Below, piece by piece: positions 28,073-37,379 of a DNA stretch of 64,000 bases. The notes below the pieces were generated by a model, which did not search any database, had not been told where the DNA came from, and saw only the letters and a program-made list of their open reading frames with translations. This stretch comes from Melioribacter sp051488685. Lineage in GTDB: Bacteria; Bacteroidota; Ignavibacteria; Ignavibacteriales; Melioribacteraceae. Each line of letters begins with the position of its first letter. Within the stretch, counting starts at the first letter, position 1. Location of the stretch: the NCBI RefSeq assembly GCF_051488685.1, contig NZ_JBPSEH010000004.1, positions 1 through 64,000 of the forward strand. The letters are read 5' to 3'. The translations under genes were made by a program, and so were the position numbers.

Positions 28073-28726
28073 ATGGAAGTAAACCGTTACAATGATGAAG
28101 AGCAAAAATATTCAAAACTAATTGAAGACCTCAGACAGCTTCCTCGCATCAAAGCCGATGATAATTTCGAATACGTTCTTATGACACGTATTGAAAACGG
28201 TAATTTCGGGAATGCTAACCAAAGCGAGAGAATGCAGTTCGGACTGATCCGTTTCCTTGCTCCTACGGTTGTTGTGGCTACGGTAATAGTGCTATTTGTT
28301 CTATTCCTTCCTGGTGAACAAAATTACGAAGATCCATTGATGTCCGAACCACAGGTTATTGTAAGCGAACTTAATCACCAGACCACTCCATCGACTCAAA
28401 AAAAGGAAAGTTCTAAAGAGAATATATTGCAATCCCGGGAAGATAATTTTACCGACAAAATCGAGGAGCAAAAGGGTAATGTACGTAATTATCCCATTTT
28501 GCCAGGAAAGTCGGTTGCACTGGATGATTATATTGCAGGTAAAAATTATAAACGTTCTTCTTTATTACAGGGAAGCGTTGTGAAAGCTGGTGAGGATATT
28601 CCCGAATTCGACGGATTTTTCGTGCGTCGGAATCCTGATCCGGAAATGATTAGAAAATACAGGAAAATGATCGATTCTCTTAAAAAAGCTGCCGATTCGT
28701 CTCAATTACAAAAGGAATTGAAATAG
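28073..28726 (+). CDS. Predicted single-pass membrane anti-sigma factor
   Basis: A 217-aa protein with a charged cytosolic N-terminus (residues 1-58, including a short helix-rich part LIEDLRQLPRIKADDNFEYVL). One membrane helix spans about 59-80, and an extracytoplasmic Ser/Lys/Glu-rich tail follows. No zinc HxxxCxxC motif is visible. The anti-sigma call rests on topology and on lying 3 nt after the sigma gene. No recognised domain was found in the tail. Confidence 0.6.
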   Translation: MEVNRYNDEEQKYSKLIEDLRQLPRIKADDNFEYVLMTRIENGNFGNANQSERMQFGLIRFLAPTVVVATVIVLFVLFLPGEQNYEDPLMSEPQVIVSELNHQTTPSTQKKESSKENILQSREDNFTDKIEEQKGNVRNYPILPGKSVALDDYIAGKNYKRSSLLQGSVVKAGEDIPEFDGFFVRRNPDPEMIRKYRKMIDSLKKAADSSQLQKELK

Positions 28727-28793
28727 GTGAATTTGGTTTTTTCATTTTTCATAGTTAAATTTGTTGCCTAAAATTAAATTAATTGGTTCTGAG

Positions 28794-29000
28794 ATGAAAA
28801 AAGGAATACATCCAACGTACAGAAAATGTGAAGTTACCTGTGTCTGTGGTAATTCGTTTATTACGCGCTCAACTGTAAGCAGTATAAAACTCGAAATTTG
28901 TTCTGAATGCCATCCATTTTTTACTGGTAAACAGAAAATTGTTGACTCTACAGGACGCGTAGAAAAGTTTAAGAAAAAATACGGCATTAAAGAAGCATAA
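28794..29000 (+). CDS. rpmE: 50S ribosomal protein L31 (zinc-binding form)
   Basis: A 68-aa L31 from the ATG at 28794. It starts MKKGIHPTYRKC and carries four cysteines for a zinc site (C16, C18, C36, C39, with the C-SE-C-H-P-F context), so it is the C+ form. An upstream in-frame extension to 28761 is not part of the family and is rejected. A terminator follows 20 nt after the stop. Confidence 0.96.
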   Translation: MKKGIHPTYRKCEVTCVCGNSFITRSTVSSIKLEICSECHPFFTGKQKIVDSTGRVEKFKKKYGIKEA

Positions 29001-29019
29001 TTTTTTTCTGTATTTAAGT

Positions 29020-29044
29020 GGGCTGTAGGTTGGCAGCCCTTTTT
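29020..29044 (+). terminator. Rho-independent terminator after rpmE
   Basis: A 6-bp stem GGGCTG (29020-29025) / CAGCCC (29034-29039) with an 8-nt loop is followed by five T and an AT-rich stretch. Confidence 0.85.
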
Positions 29045-29084
29045 AATTTTAAAAACCTTCCTGTTACAATTTACCATTAAAACT

Positions 29085-30458
29085 ATGAATGAAACGACCA
29101 CAATAAATCTAATGGGTTCCAACCTTTACGAAGGTGTAAGAGGAGAAGCTATAAAAATACTCAACCGTGTTGATAGAACCGATGCATACCTGGATAAATT
29201 ACTCGAGATTGAATTAAAGAATTCCAATCTTAACAGTTTAGACAAAGCGCTTCTCTTCGAAATTGTACATGGTGTGATGAGATGGATGGAGCGACTCGAT
29301 TGGATTTTAACAGGTTTTTTTAAAGGACAGTTTTCAAAGTGTGTTCCAAATGTAAAAAACGCATTGAGAGTAGCTCTCTATCAGATTCTTTTTCTGGATA
29401 AAGTTCCTGATTATGCTGCTGTCAACGAAGCTGTTGAATTCGTAAAAAAATTGCAGGGTCAGAAATATGCCGACCTTACAAACGCACTTTTGAGAAATAT
29501 AATTAGAAACAAAGAATCCATCAGATATCCAGATCCAGAAGAAGACCTGGTTGCCTATTTAAGTACTTATTATTCCCATCCAACGTGGATGGTTAAAAGG
29601 TGGCTGGCACGATATGGCAGGGAAAATACAGAAAAATTGCTCGCTGCCAACAACAACAAACCGGTGCTGGCACTTCGTGTTAATAATCTCGTAACTACTA
29701 AAGATGAATTAAAGAAACTTCTAGATGAAGTTGAATTGAAATACACCGATAGCAGATTGTTACCTGAATTTATAAGATTAAATAATCTTGTAAATATTAC
29801 TGACTGGAAATATTTCAAACTCGGATATTTTTCCGTTCAAGACGAAAGTACAGGACTGCCGGTTAAATTATTAAATCCTGAGCCGGGAATGCGAGTATTG
29901 GATTTGTGCGCTGCACCTGGTGGCAAATCTGCCTTTATCGCAGATTTGATGAAAAATGAAGGCGAAATTGTGGCGCTTGACCGTTTTGAAAGCAGATTGA
30001 AAATTTTGGAAAAGAATCTTTTAAGACTCAAAGTGACCAACGTTCAAACAAAGGCTATCGACGCGCTTGAATACGAAGACGAACAGCTATTTGACAGAGT
30101 GCTAGTCGATGCGCCGTGCTCAGGCCTGGGAACTCTAACCAAAAAACCCGACCTTAAGTGGAAGAAAGATTTGGGAGATATCAGAAAAATTGTTAATATT
30201 CAATACAATTTATTGACTAAAGGTGCATCGTTGCTCAAAGCAGGAGGCAGTCTTGTCTATAGCACTTGTACGATCGAACCTGAAGAAAATTATGAACTGA
30301 TTAAAAAATTCTTAGACAATAATCCCGATTTTCAATTAATACCTGCGGGAGACATAATTGCAGAAGATTATCTAGACGAAAACGGTTGTGTCAGTACATT
30401 CCCGCATATTCATGGAGTCGATGGGTCGTTCGCGGCGAAATTAATAAAAATCAAATAG
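29085..30458 (+). CDS. rsmB: 16S rRNA (cytosine-967-C5)-methyltransferase RsmB
   Basis: RsmB methylates C967 of 16S rRNA. The 457-aa protein has an N-terminal NusB-like RNA-binding domain (about residues 10-150) and a Rossmann methyltransferase domain. The SAM-binding LDLCAAPGGKS, the PCSGLGT motif with C345 and the STCT motif with catalytic C395 are all present. The ATG at 29085 has no strong ribosome site. Confidence 0.95.
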   Translation: MNETTTINLMGSNLYEGVRGEAIKILNRVDRTDAYLDKLLEIELKNSNLNSLDKALLFEIVHGVMRWMERLDWILTGFFKGQFSKCVPNVKNALRVALYQILFLDKVPDYAAVNEAVEFVKKLQGQKYADLTNALLRNIIRNKESIRYPDPEEDLVAYLSTYYSHPTWMVKRWLARYGRENTEKLLAANNNKPVLALRVNNLVTTKDELKKLLDEVELKYTDSRLLPEFIRLNNLVNITDWKYFKLGYFSVQDESTGLPVKLLNPEPGMRVLDLCAAPGGKSAFIADLMKNEGEIVALDRFESRLKILEKNLLRLKVTNVQTKAIDALEYEDEQLFDRVLVDAPCSGLGTLTKKPDLKWKKDLGDIRKIVNIQYNLLTKGASLLKAGGSLVYSTCTIEPEENYELIKKFLDNNPDFQLIPAGDIIAEDYLDENGCVSTFPHIHGVDGSFAAKLIKIK

Positions 30459-30467
30459 AGATTTAAA

Positions 30468-31316
30468 ATGGCTATAGAAGCCGTCAAAAAATTTGCCGAA
30501 GAATTAAAATCCCTTCGTGAAGAAAAAGGATTTACGCTTCAACAAATTTCAAATCATACCCGCATCGATATTAATTTTTTAAAACAAATTGAAGAAGGCA
30601 ATTTTGATGTCCTCCCTGAAATCTACATAAAAGCTTTTATTAAGGAATATGCCGAATTTATCGGATTGAATCCGGAAGACACTGTAAAAAAATATCAAAC
30701 GGCAAAAAAAGGTATAAAAGAAGTAGAGGGAGCACTGATTAATTCTGAGGAAGAAAAAAAAGAATTACCCGGTTCCAGTGAACTATTTCCTGAATATAAA
30801 ACTTCTTCTCCCAATCCATTGAATAAAAAATATGTCTATTTGGTAGCTGCGTTAGTGGCAGTAGTTTTTTTGATTTATTTTTTGTTCCTGCCTGATAAAA
30901 AATCCGAGCTCACGGTAATTGAACCGGAAACAACAGCAGAATCGAAAGAGGAACGATTCGAAATCGATTCATCGTCAATTCCAGTTGAAGAACAGTTATC
31001 TTCTCTTGCAGACGACAGTCTTCAATTACATTTAGAAACTACGGGTGCTGTCTGGATTAAAGTAGTATGCGATAGTGTGTTAGTAATTGAAAAAATTGTT
31101 TCGCCGAATACTGCATTAAATTTCAAAGCTGCTGATAGATTTTATGTGGCTGTGGGTAATGCGGCATATGTAAAAATGAATTTCAACGGCAAACCGATAG
31201 AATCTGTCGGAGGATATGCAGAAGTTAGAAATTATTATATTACACCCGATTCTATTCGTTCTTATTTAATTCCTGTAAAAGTGAAAAATGAAAACAAATC
31301 CTCAAAAAAGAATTGA
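30468..31316 (+). CDS. RodZ-like helix-turn-helix membrane protein
   Basis: A 282-aa protein with the RodZ architecture. A cytoplasmic HTH (residues 8-75, with SLREEKGFTLQQIS and the DVLPEIYIKAFIKEYA helix) is followed by a linker and one membrane helix at about 122-142. The periplasmic beta domain of the DUF4115 type has TTGAVWIKVVCDS. RodZ links MreB to the rod complex. The 3' end overlaps ligA by 29 nt. The call rests on domain order, because the family diverges fast. Confidence 0.85.
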   Translation: MAIEAVKKFAEELKSLREEKGFTLQQISNHTRIDINFLKQIEEGNFDVLPEIYIKAFIKEYAEFIGLNPEDTVKKYQTAKKGIKEVEGALINSEEEKKELPGSSELFPEYKTSSPNPLNKKYVYLVAALVAVVFLIYFLFLPDKKSELTVIEPETTAESKEERFEIDSSSIPVEEQLSSLADDSLQLHLETTGAVWIKVVCDSVLVIEKIVSPNTALNFKAADRFYVAVGNAAYVKMNFNGKPIESVGGYAEVRNYYITPDSIRSYLIPVKVKNENKSSKKN

Positions 31317-33297
31317 AGAATTACGTCGTTTAATTAGGGAGCACGATTATAGATATTACGTGCTGGCTCAACCTGTTATTTCAGATTATGAATACGACAG
31401 ATTATACAATGAACTTTTAGAACTCGAAAAGGCTTACCCTGAACTCATAACACCCGATTCCCCAACACAAAGAGTCGGTTCAGATATTACCAATAAATTC
31501 AACCCGGTTGTTCATCGTATTCCTATGCTTTCTCTTTCGAACACGTATAACGAAGAAGAACTTTATGATTTCAATCGCAGAGTTAAAGAAGGGCTACCCG
31601 AAGGTGAAAGTGTTGAATATGTATGCGAATTAAAAATTGATGGTGTATCTGTGTCGATAATTTATGAAAACGGAATTTTGCTACGAGCTGCAACGCGAGG
31701 TGACGGTACAACCGGCGAAGAAATTACAAATAATGTTAAGACCATTAGATCGCTTCCTCTTTCAATTAATACTGAAATTGAAGGTTATAAGCTGAATGAC
31801 GTGGAAATACGTGGCGAAATTTATATGGAACTCCGTGACTTTGAAAAGATTAACTCTGAACGTGAATTAAACGGTGAAAAAACTTTTGCCAATCCACGCA
31901 ATCTGGTTGCCGGGACAATTAAACTTCTCGATCCCAAAGAAGTTGCCCAAAGACCCCTCAAAATTTTTGTTTATTATCTCTATTCACAAAATGAAGAACT
32001 CAAAGAACATTTTCAGAACCTAAAGCTGCTCGAAAAAATGGGATTGCCTGTTAACCCAAATTACAGATTGTGCAGGTCGATAGAGGATGTAATTACGTTT
32101 TGCAGAGAATGGGAAGAAAAACGTTATACATTGCCTTATGAAATTGACGGAGCGGTAATAAAAGTAAATTCAATACGACAACAACAAATGCTTGGTAATA
32201 TTGCCAAATCGCCACGATGGGCTGTCGCATTCAAATTCAAACCACCTCAGGAAAAAACAAAATTAAAAAAAATTGTTTGGCAGGTGGGAAGAACAGGTAC
32301 ACTTACTCCGGTAGCCGAATTGGAACCCGTCTTTCTGGCCGGCTCTACAATTAGCAGAGCAACTCTTCATAACATCGAAGAAATTAGAAGAAAAGATATA
32401 AGGGAAGGAGATGCTGTTATAATAGAAAAAGGCGGCGATGTAATTCCGAAAGTTGTCGAAGTCGACTTAAGTCTACGTCCAGAAAATTCAGTTAAAGTAA
32501 GTTTGCCAGATAAATGTCCTGTGTGCAATTCAAAACTTTTTAAACCAGAAGGGGAAGTTGCAATCTACTGCGAGAATCCTGCTTGTCCCGCTCAAATTAA
32601 AGGACGAATTGCCCATTTTGCTTCACGAGGTGCGATGGATATAAACGGACTGGGCGAATCGTTAATTAGTTTATTTGTCGATCTTGGTTACCTAAAAGAT
32701 GTAGCAGACATTTATTCCTTAAAGGATAAACGCGACGAACTGATAAAAATTGAAAGATTGGGCGAAAAAAGCGTGGACAATTTACTCAAAGCCATCGAAG
32801 AGAGCAAAAAAAGAAACTTCGACAAAGTTCTTTTTGCACTTGGCATTCGTTACGTTGGTGCAGGGGCAGCCCAAAAATTGGCCGAACATTTCGGTACAAT
32901 TGATGCTTTGATAAATGCCAGCCAAGAGGAGATTGAATCGATAGAAGATATTGGGCCCAGCGTCAGCAATAGCATTAAACGATTCTTTTCCGACTCGAAA
33001 AATCTCGATATTCTCGAGCGACTGCGCCGAGCCGGTATTCAATTTAAATTGGAGCAGAAAAAATTATCTAACAAACTCGCAGGAAAATCATTTGTTCTCA
33101 CGGGTACCCTCTCATCGATGTCCCGCGATAAAGCTAAAGAATTAATCGTTGCCAACGGCGGCAAGGTATTATCGGCAATCAGCAAAAATACCGATTATCT
33201 TATAGCAGGAGAAAAAGCGGGTTCAAAGATCGACAAAGCACGCAAGCTCGGAGTTAAAATTATAAACGAAGATGAATTTTTAAATATGCTTAAATAA
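31288..33297 (+). CDS. ligA: NAD-dependent DNA ligase LigA
   Basis: LigA seals nicks during replication. The 669-aa protein has the Ia domain (YYVLAQPVISDYEYD) and the adenylation motif with nucleophile K116 in CELKIDG. The OB fold has GRTGTLTPVAELEPV, and a four-Cys zinc finger (C-P-V-C ... C-E-N-P-A-C) follows. HhH repeats and a C-terminal BRCT (about 590-669) complete it. The full domain set is present. Confidence 0.98.
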   Translation: MKTNPQKRIEELRRLIREHDYRYYVLAQPVISDYEYDRLYNELLELEKAYPELITPDSPTQRVGSDITNKFNPVVHRIPMLSLSNTYNEEELYDFNRRVKEGLPEGESVEYVCELKIDGVSVSIIYENGILLRAATRGDGTTGEEITNNVKTIRSLPLSINTEIEGYKLNDVEIRGEIYMELRDFEKINSERELNGEKTFANPRNLVAGTIKLLDPKEVAQRPLKIFVYYLYSQNEELKEHFQNLKLLEKMGLPVNPNYRLCRSIEDVITFCREWEEKRYTLPYEIDGAVIKVNSIRQQQMLGNIAKSPRWAVAFKFKPPQEKTKLKKIVWQVGRTGTLTPVAELEPVFLAGSTISRATLHNIEEIRRKDIREGDAVIIEKGGDVIPKVVEVDLSLRPENSVKVSLPDKCPVCNSKLFKPEGEVAIYCENPACPAQIKGRIAHFASRGAMDINGLGESLISLFVDLGYLKDVADIYSLKDKRDELIKIERLGEKSVDNLLKAIEESKKRNFDKVLFALGIRYVGAGAAQKLAEHFGTIDALINASQEEIESIEDIGPSVSNSIKRFFSDSKNLDILERLRRAGIQFKLEQKKLSNKLAGKSFVLTGTLSSMSRDKAKELIVANGGKVLSAISKNTDYLIAGEKAGSKIDKARKLGVKIINEDEFLNMLK

Positions 33298-33302
33298 CTT
33301 AA

Positions 33303-33827
33303 ATGCTGGAAAAACTAAAATACAACATCGGCAAGTTTTTTCTTAAATTGAAATTCAAGAAAAATCCAAAAGAACAATCAGTATTCAACGGACTAATAAG
33401 AAAATCGAAGAAAATATTTATAATAATGCCTGAGAAACTTGCAGGATTCGACGAAGCGCTTGATGTAGTAAGATACTTTACGCTGCACGGGAAAGAAACA
33501 ACTGTGTTTGTTAACAGGAAACTATCGGAAAAAATATCTGATAACGTTACAAAAATTGAATACGATGATAATGATATTACGAGATTGAATTTGCCATCAA
33601 AACAACTGATTGATAAACTTAATAAGATTGTTTGTGATCTTGTAATCGATTTAAATCGACCGGGTAAGCTTTTCTTCGCAGCTGTTTCTAATTCGATAAA
33701 TAGCAAAATCCGCTTTGCTTCTGACAACGGCGAGTTAATGGAATTTTATAATTTCCACTATTATTCAAGGACAAAAGAACCAGCTGTGTTCTACAGAAGT
33801 TTATTAAGTTTTTTTAGTATGTTTTAA
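33303..33827 (+). CDS. Hypothetical protein with GT9-like N-terminal Rossmann half
   Basis: A 174-aa cytosolic protein with no signal peptide. A basic N-terminus is followed by a strand-helix-strand segment (KKIFIIMPEKLAGFDEALDVVRYF). CDLVIDLNRPGKLFFAAVS then resembles the first Rossmann domain of glycosyltransferase family 9 (heptosyltransferase-like) proteins. The nucleotide-sugar-binding second half is absent, so it is unlikely to be an active transferase. It starts 5 nt after ligA and is followed by a STAS gene. The family link is an impression from pattern only. Confidence 0.45.
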   Translation: MLEKLKYNIGKFFLKLKFKKNPKEQSVFNGLIRKSKKIFIIMPEKLAGFDEALDVVRYFTLHGKETTVFVNRKLSEKISDNVTKIEYDDNDITRLNLPSKQLIDKLNKIVCDLVIDLNRPGKLFFAAVSNSINSKIRFASDNGELMEFYNFHYYSRTKEPAVFYRSLLSFFSMF

Positions 33828-33891
33828 CATATTTCTTTTTAATAATTGAATGAATTATTAGATTTGTAAAAGAGAAAAAAAAGATATAAGA

Positions 33892-34251
33892 ATGAATGAA
33901 AATATTAATTACGAATTAAAAAAAATAGAAGATATAGCTATATTCAAGCTAAACGAAAAACGATTGGACACATCAATTGCTGGTTTTGTTAAAGGTGAAT
34001 TTACAATTCTGCTACATACAGGTGATATCAATAAACTTATAATCGACCTTTCGGAAGTCGATTACTGCGATAGTTCTGGATTGAGTGCAATATTGCTGGC
34101 ATATCGAATTCTTCAGGCAAATGGCGGCATACTTAAACTGGCATCCCCCACAAAAAACGTAAAGGCTTTAATTCAAATCTCTCAACTCGACAGAGTACTC
34201 TATATCCACGATACAGTCGAAGAAGCTTTGAAAGAACTTCAACAGGACTGA
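33892..34251 (+). CDS. STAS-domain anti-sigma factor antagonist
   Basis: A 119-aa SpoIIAA-like single-domain protein. The phosphorylation loop DYCDSSGLSAIL places the candidate serine at S61-S62, after the LIIDLSEV strand. Such proteins bind serine-kinase anti-sigma factors in a phosphorylation-dependent way. No kinase or phosphatase partner is adjacent, so its target is unknown. Confidence 0.88.
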   Translation: MNENINYELKKIEDIAIFKLNEKRLDTSIAGFVKGEFTILLHTGDINKLIIDLSEVDYCDSSGLSAILLAYRILQANGGILKLASPTKNVKALIQISQLDRVLYIHDTVEEALKELQQD

Positions 34252-34346
34252 TCCGTTCTCGAAAACTCGATCAAATAGAATTCAATAAATTTATTGATAT
34301 ATGTTTATCAAATTCCTATATATAAATATCAAATGTTCCAATTATT

Positions 34347-35189
34347 ATGATTAATCCAGATATCTTAAGAAAAATCAAACTAGTAGTTTTCGATCTTGAC
34401 GGTACAGTAATCGATAGTAATGATAGATTAAATGAAGATACAATTAAGCTCGTTAAGTTGCTCGAAGAAAAAGGGGTGATGTTTACAATTGCTACAGGGC
34501 GTCTGGCAAACACTGTTGTAACGCACATTTTGAATCTCGGTATCAAAATACCGATAATTGCACTGGACGGTACTCATATTGTAAATCCTCTTACAAACGA
34601 AATTATATATAAGTCGTGCATTAAAGACAAGCATGTTAAACGTGCGCTTTCGCTTGCGGCAAAATATTCTATGACTCACGTTCTGTGCAGCACCGATGCA
34701 GTTTATTACACTACAAGAAACTCTCTTGCAGTAGAATTACTGGAGAAATACGGCGCAATATTTAAGAAAGTTGACGATTATAATGATTATCTTTCGGACG
34801 TACTCGAAATAGTTATGATGAACGATTTCAAAGATAACATTGTAAAGATAGCTCATAAGATGAGTTTTCCTTACGTCTACGGTGTTCGTAGCAATTATTA
34901 TAAATCGCACAACCACGGCGGAATTTACTATCTTGAAATCAGAAATATCGGGTCGAGTAAAGGCAAAGGCTTGCTCAAACTTTGCCGTAAATTAAAAATC
35001 AGCATAAAAGAAACGGCTGTAATAGGAGATTGGTACAATGATATTTCTCTGTTTGAAACGAGAGCAGTGAAAATTGCCATGGCAAATGCAATACCAGAAT
35101 TAAAAAGATTGGCAGATATGGTTACAAAAAGTGACAATAATAATGGGGGTATCAATGAATTCCTTCATCTGCTCTTAAAAGTAAGGTAG
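34347..35189 (+). CDS. Cof-type HAD-superfamily phosphatase
   Basis: A 280-aa haloacid dehalogenase-like hydrolase. Motif I is FDLDGTVIDS, with the nucleophile and acid at D16 and D18. Motif II is TIATGRL, and motif IV is the GDWYNDISLFE loop. A type IIB cap lies between motifs II and III. Such enzymes dephosphorylate sugar phosphates, FMN or pyridoxal phosphate. The substrate is not readable here. Confidence 0.9.
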   Translation: MINPDILRKIKLVVFDLDGTVIDSNDRLNEDTIKLVKLLEEKGVMFTIATGRLANTVVTHILNLGIKIPIIALDGTHIVNPLTNEIIYKSCIKDKHVKRALSLAAKYSMTHVLCSTDAVYYTTRNSLAVELLEKYGAIFKKVDDYNDYLSDVLEIVMMNDFKDNIVKIAHKMSFPYVYGVRSNYYKSHNHGGIYYLEIRNIGSSKGKGLLKLCRKLKISIKETAVIGDWYNDISLFETRAVKIAMANAIPELKRLADMVTKSDNNNGGINEFLHLLLKVR

Positions 35190-35192
35190 TGA

Positions 35193-37376
35193 ATGAATTT
35201 CATTAAAAACAGAAATTTTAAAACCGACTTCAAGATTAAGCTTTTAATAGCTTTTGTGATGGTATTGCTTATTGTCTTTATGTTTCCAACAGGGGAAACT
35301 ATAGAATCGGAAGTTAATGTCGGCTCAATCTGGATTCAGGATGACCTTATCGCATCAAAGACTTTTGAAATTCTTAAAGATCCTGAAACTTACAGAAAAG
35401 AAAGGCAGGCTGCCGCATCTAAAGTATTACCAGTTTTCATCAGGGACGATTATGTTATCGAGGCGAGTCTTGACTCTTTAAAAAGGTATAATAAATTTCT
35501 TCAGCAAAAATTATCGAGGGAAGAATTTTTCGAACATATTCCTCTTAGCAATTCATCTGCTGAAATCTTTTATCGTTTGAAAAGAAATCCAGCATCATTC
35601 AGCAACTTGCAAACCCGATCTTTCAGAAGCCTGCTTAAATTAACAGAAGAGCTAATAATAAGAATTTATAATCGTGGATTAATTGACCAGCAATACAATG
35701 ATATTAGCAGGGATAGCATAACTGTGCGACAGGGCAGATATGAACGGATATATCCAAAAACATTTTATTTCGACATCTCTTCTGTGAGTGAATTTATCGA
35801 AAGTTTTTTAAGGGCAAATGTGGGAAATGACGACAAACTAATTTCGGCTCTCACGGAGTATATACTCTATTTCTTAAAACCGAACATTAATTATAGCTAC
35901 GACGAGACCCAGTTAGCAATACAGATTGCCATGGATCGCGTGCCAAGAGCTATTGGTATAGTAAATGAAAACGAAAGAATAGTTGCCAAGCACGATCGGA
36001 TTACTCCTGAAATAAAACAAAAAATCGACTCTTACCGAATTGCTAAAGGTGAAGAGATAACTTTTCCAGGAAAGATTACACAAGGCATCGGAAAATTTTT
36101 ACACATTGGAATTATATTGCTTCCGTTCATTTTGTATATCTATCTCTTCAGAAAAAAAATTTATAATGATAACGTCAGAATACTTCTAATCTCGATTATA
36201 TTTCTTTTCATAAGCTTTTTTGCGTATCTGATTTATCAGCTTGATTTACCCGTAGAGGCTGAATTGCTTGTGCCGGTGGCAGTTGCATCGATGTTGTTAA
36301 CGATAATTTTCGATTCTCGTGTGGGATTTTATGGGACAGTTGTGACTTCATTGATTGTGGCTGGCTTGAGAGGTAACGATTATATTTTTGCTGTGATAAA
36401 TATAGTAGCAGGAGCCATCGCAGCTTATACAGTCAGGGATATCAAAAATCGAAACCAAATTTTTCGATCGTTCATTTTTATTCTATTCGGCTACTTTCTC
36501 AGCATAGTTGCATTCGGTCTCGAAAGGATCGATACTCTAAGTACAATAGGCTCCAGTTTGATTTATGCCGCTTCTAATGCATTGATAAGTCCAGTGTTAA
36601 CATACGGACTAATAATTTTCATCGAAAAAATATTTTCAATTACAACTGACCTCACACTGCTGGAACTTACAGATTTTAATCATCCATTACTCAAGGAACT
36701 TGCCAGAAAAACTCCTGGTACCTTCAATCATTCGATGATAATTGGAACTATGGTTGAATCCGCAGCGGTGGAAATTTCTGCCAATCCAATACTTGCACGA
36801 GTGGGCGCTTATTATCACGATATCGGTAAACTAATAGAACCGACGGCATTTGTTGAAAATCAATCTGGTTCTGAAAATATTCACGATAAGTTGAAACCAG
36901 AAGAAAGTGTAAAAATTATTGTTGAGCACGTTACAAAAGGAATTGAGCTGGCAAAAGAATATAAGTTGCCTCAGGAAATAATCGATTTCATACCAATGCA
37001 TCACGGAACAATTGTACTTAAATACTTTTTTGAAAAAGCTAAAGATTTATACGGCGAAGCAAATGTAAACATCGATGAATTTCGATATAAAGGTCCAAAA
37101 CCAAACACGAAAGAAACTGCATTAGTTATGATTGCTGATGCGTGCGAATCGACAATTCGCGCCATTACTGAACCTACTCCGATTAAAATAGAAAATGTTA
37201 TCGATAATATTATAGAAGATCGCATTAACGATGGTCAGTTAGATAATTCTTCTTTAACTTTCAGCGACATAAAAAAAATAAAAGAGTCATTTAAAAACAT
37301 TCTTTTGGGTCAACATCATAAAAGAATCCGATACCCGAATCAGGACGAAATGGAAAACAACAAGAAAGAAGGTTAG
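35193..37376 (+). CDS. PgpH-type 7TM HD-domain phosphohydrolase
   Basis: A 727-aa membrane protein with an N-terminal TM helix (about 16-32), an extracytoplasmic 7TMR-HDED domain (about 35-290) and seven membrane segments (about 300-480). The cytoplasmic HD domain has FNHSMIIG and H542-D543 in YYHDIGK. The PgpH class hydrolyses cyclic di-AMP. No diadenylate cyclase is in the window to support this directly. It starts 3 nt after the HAD gene. Confidence 0.88.
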   Translation: MNFIKNRNFKTDFKIKLLIAFVMVLLIVFMFPTGETIESEVNVGSIWIQDDLIASKTFEILKDPETYRKERQAAASKVLPVFIRDDYVIEASLDSLKRYNKFLQQKLSREEFFEHIPLSNSSAEIFYRLKRNPASFSNLQTRSFRSLLKLTEELIIRIYNRGLIDQQYNDISRDSITVRQGRYERIYPKTFYFDISSVSEFIESFLRANVGNDDKLISALTEYILYFLKPNINYSYDETQLAIQIAMDRVPRAIGIVNENERIVAKHDRITPEIKQKIDSYRIAKGEEITFPGKITQGIGKFLHIGIILLPFILYIYLFRKKIYNDNVRILLISIIFLFISFFAYLIYQLDLPVEAELLVPVAVASMLLTIIFDSRVGFYGTVVTSLIVAGLRGNDYIFAVINIVAGAIAAYTVRDIKNRNQIFRSFIFILFGYFLSIVAFGLERIDTLSTIGSSLIYAASNALISPVLTYGLIIFIEKIFSITTDLTLLELTDFNHPLLKELARKTPGTFNHSMIIGTMVESAAVEISANPILARVGAYYHDIGKLIEPTAFVENQSGSENIHDKLKPEESVKIIVEHVTKGIELAKEYKLPQEIIDFIPMHHGTIVLKYFFEKAKDLYGEANVNIDEFRYKGPKPNTKETALVMIADACESTIRAITEPTPIKIENVIDNIIEDRINDGQLDNSSLTFSDIKKIKESFKNILLGQHHKRIRYPNQDEMENNKKEG

Positions 37377-37379
37377 AAG

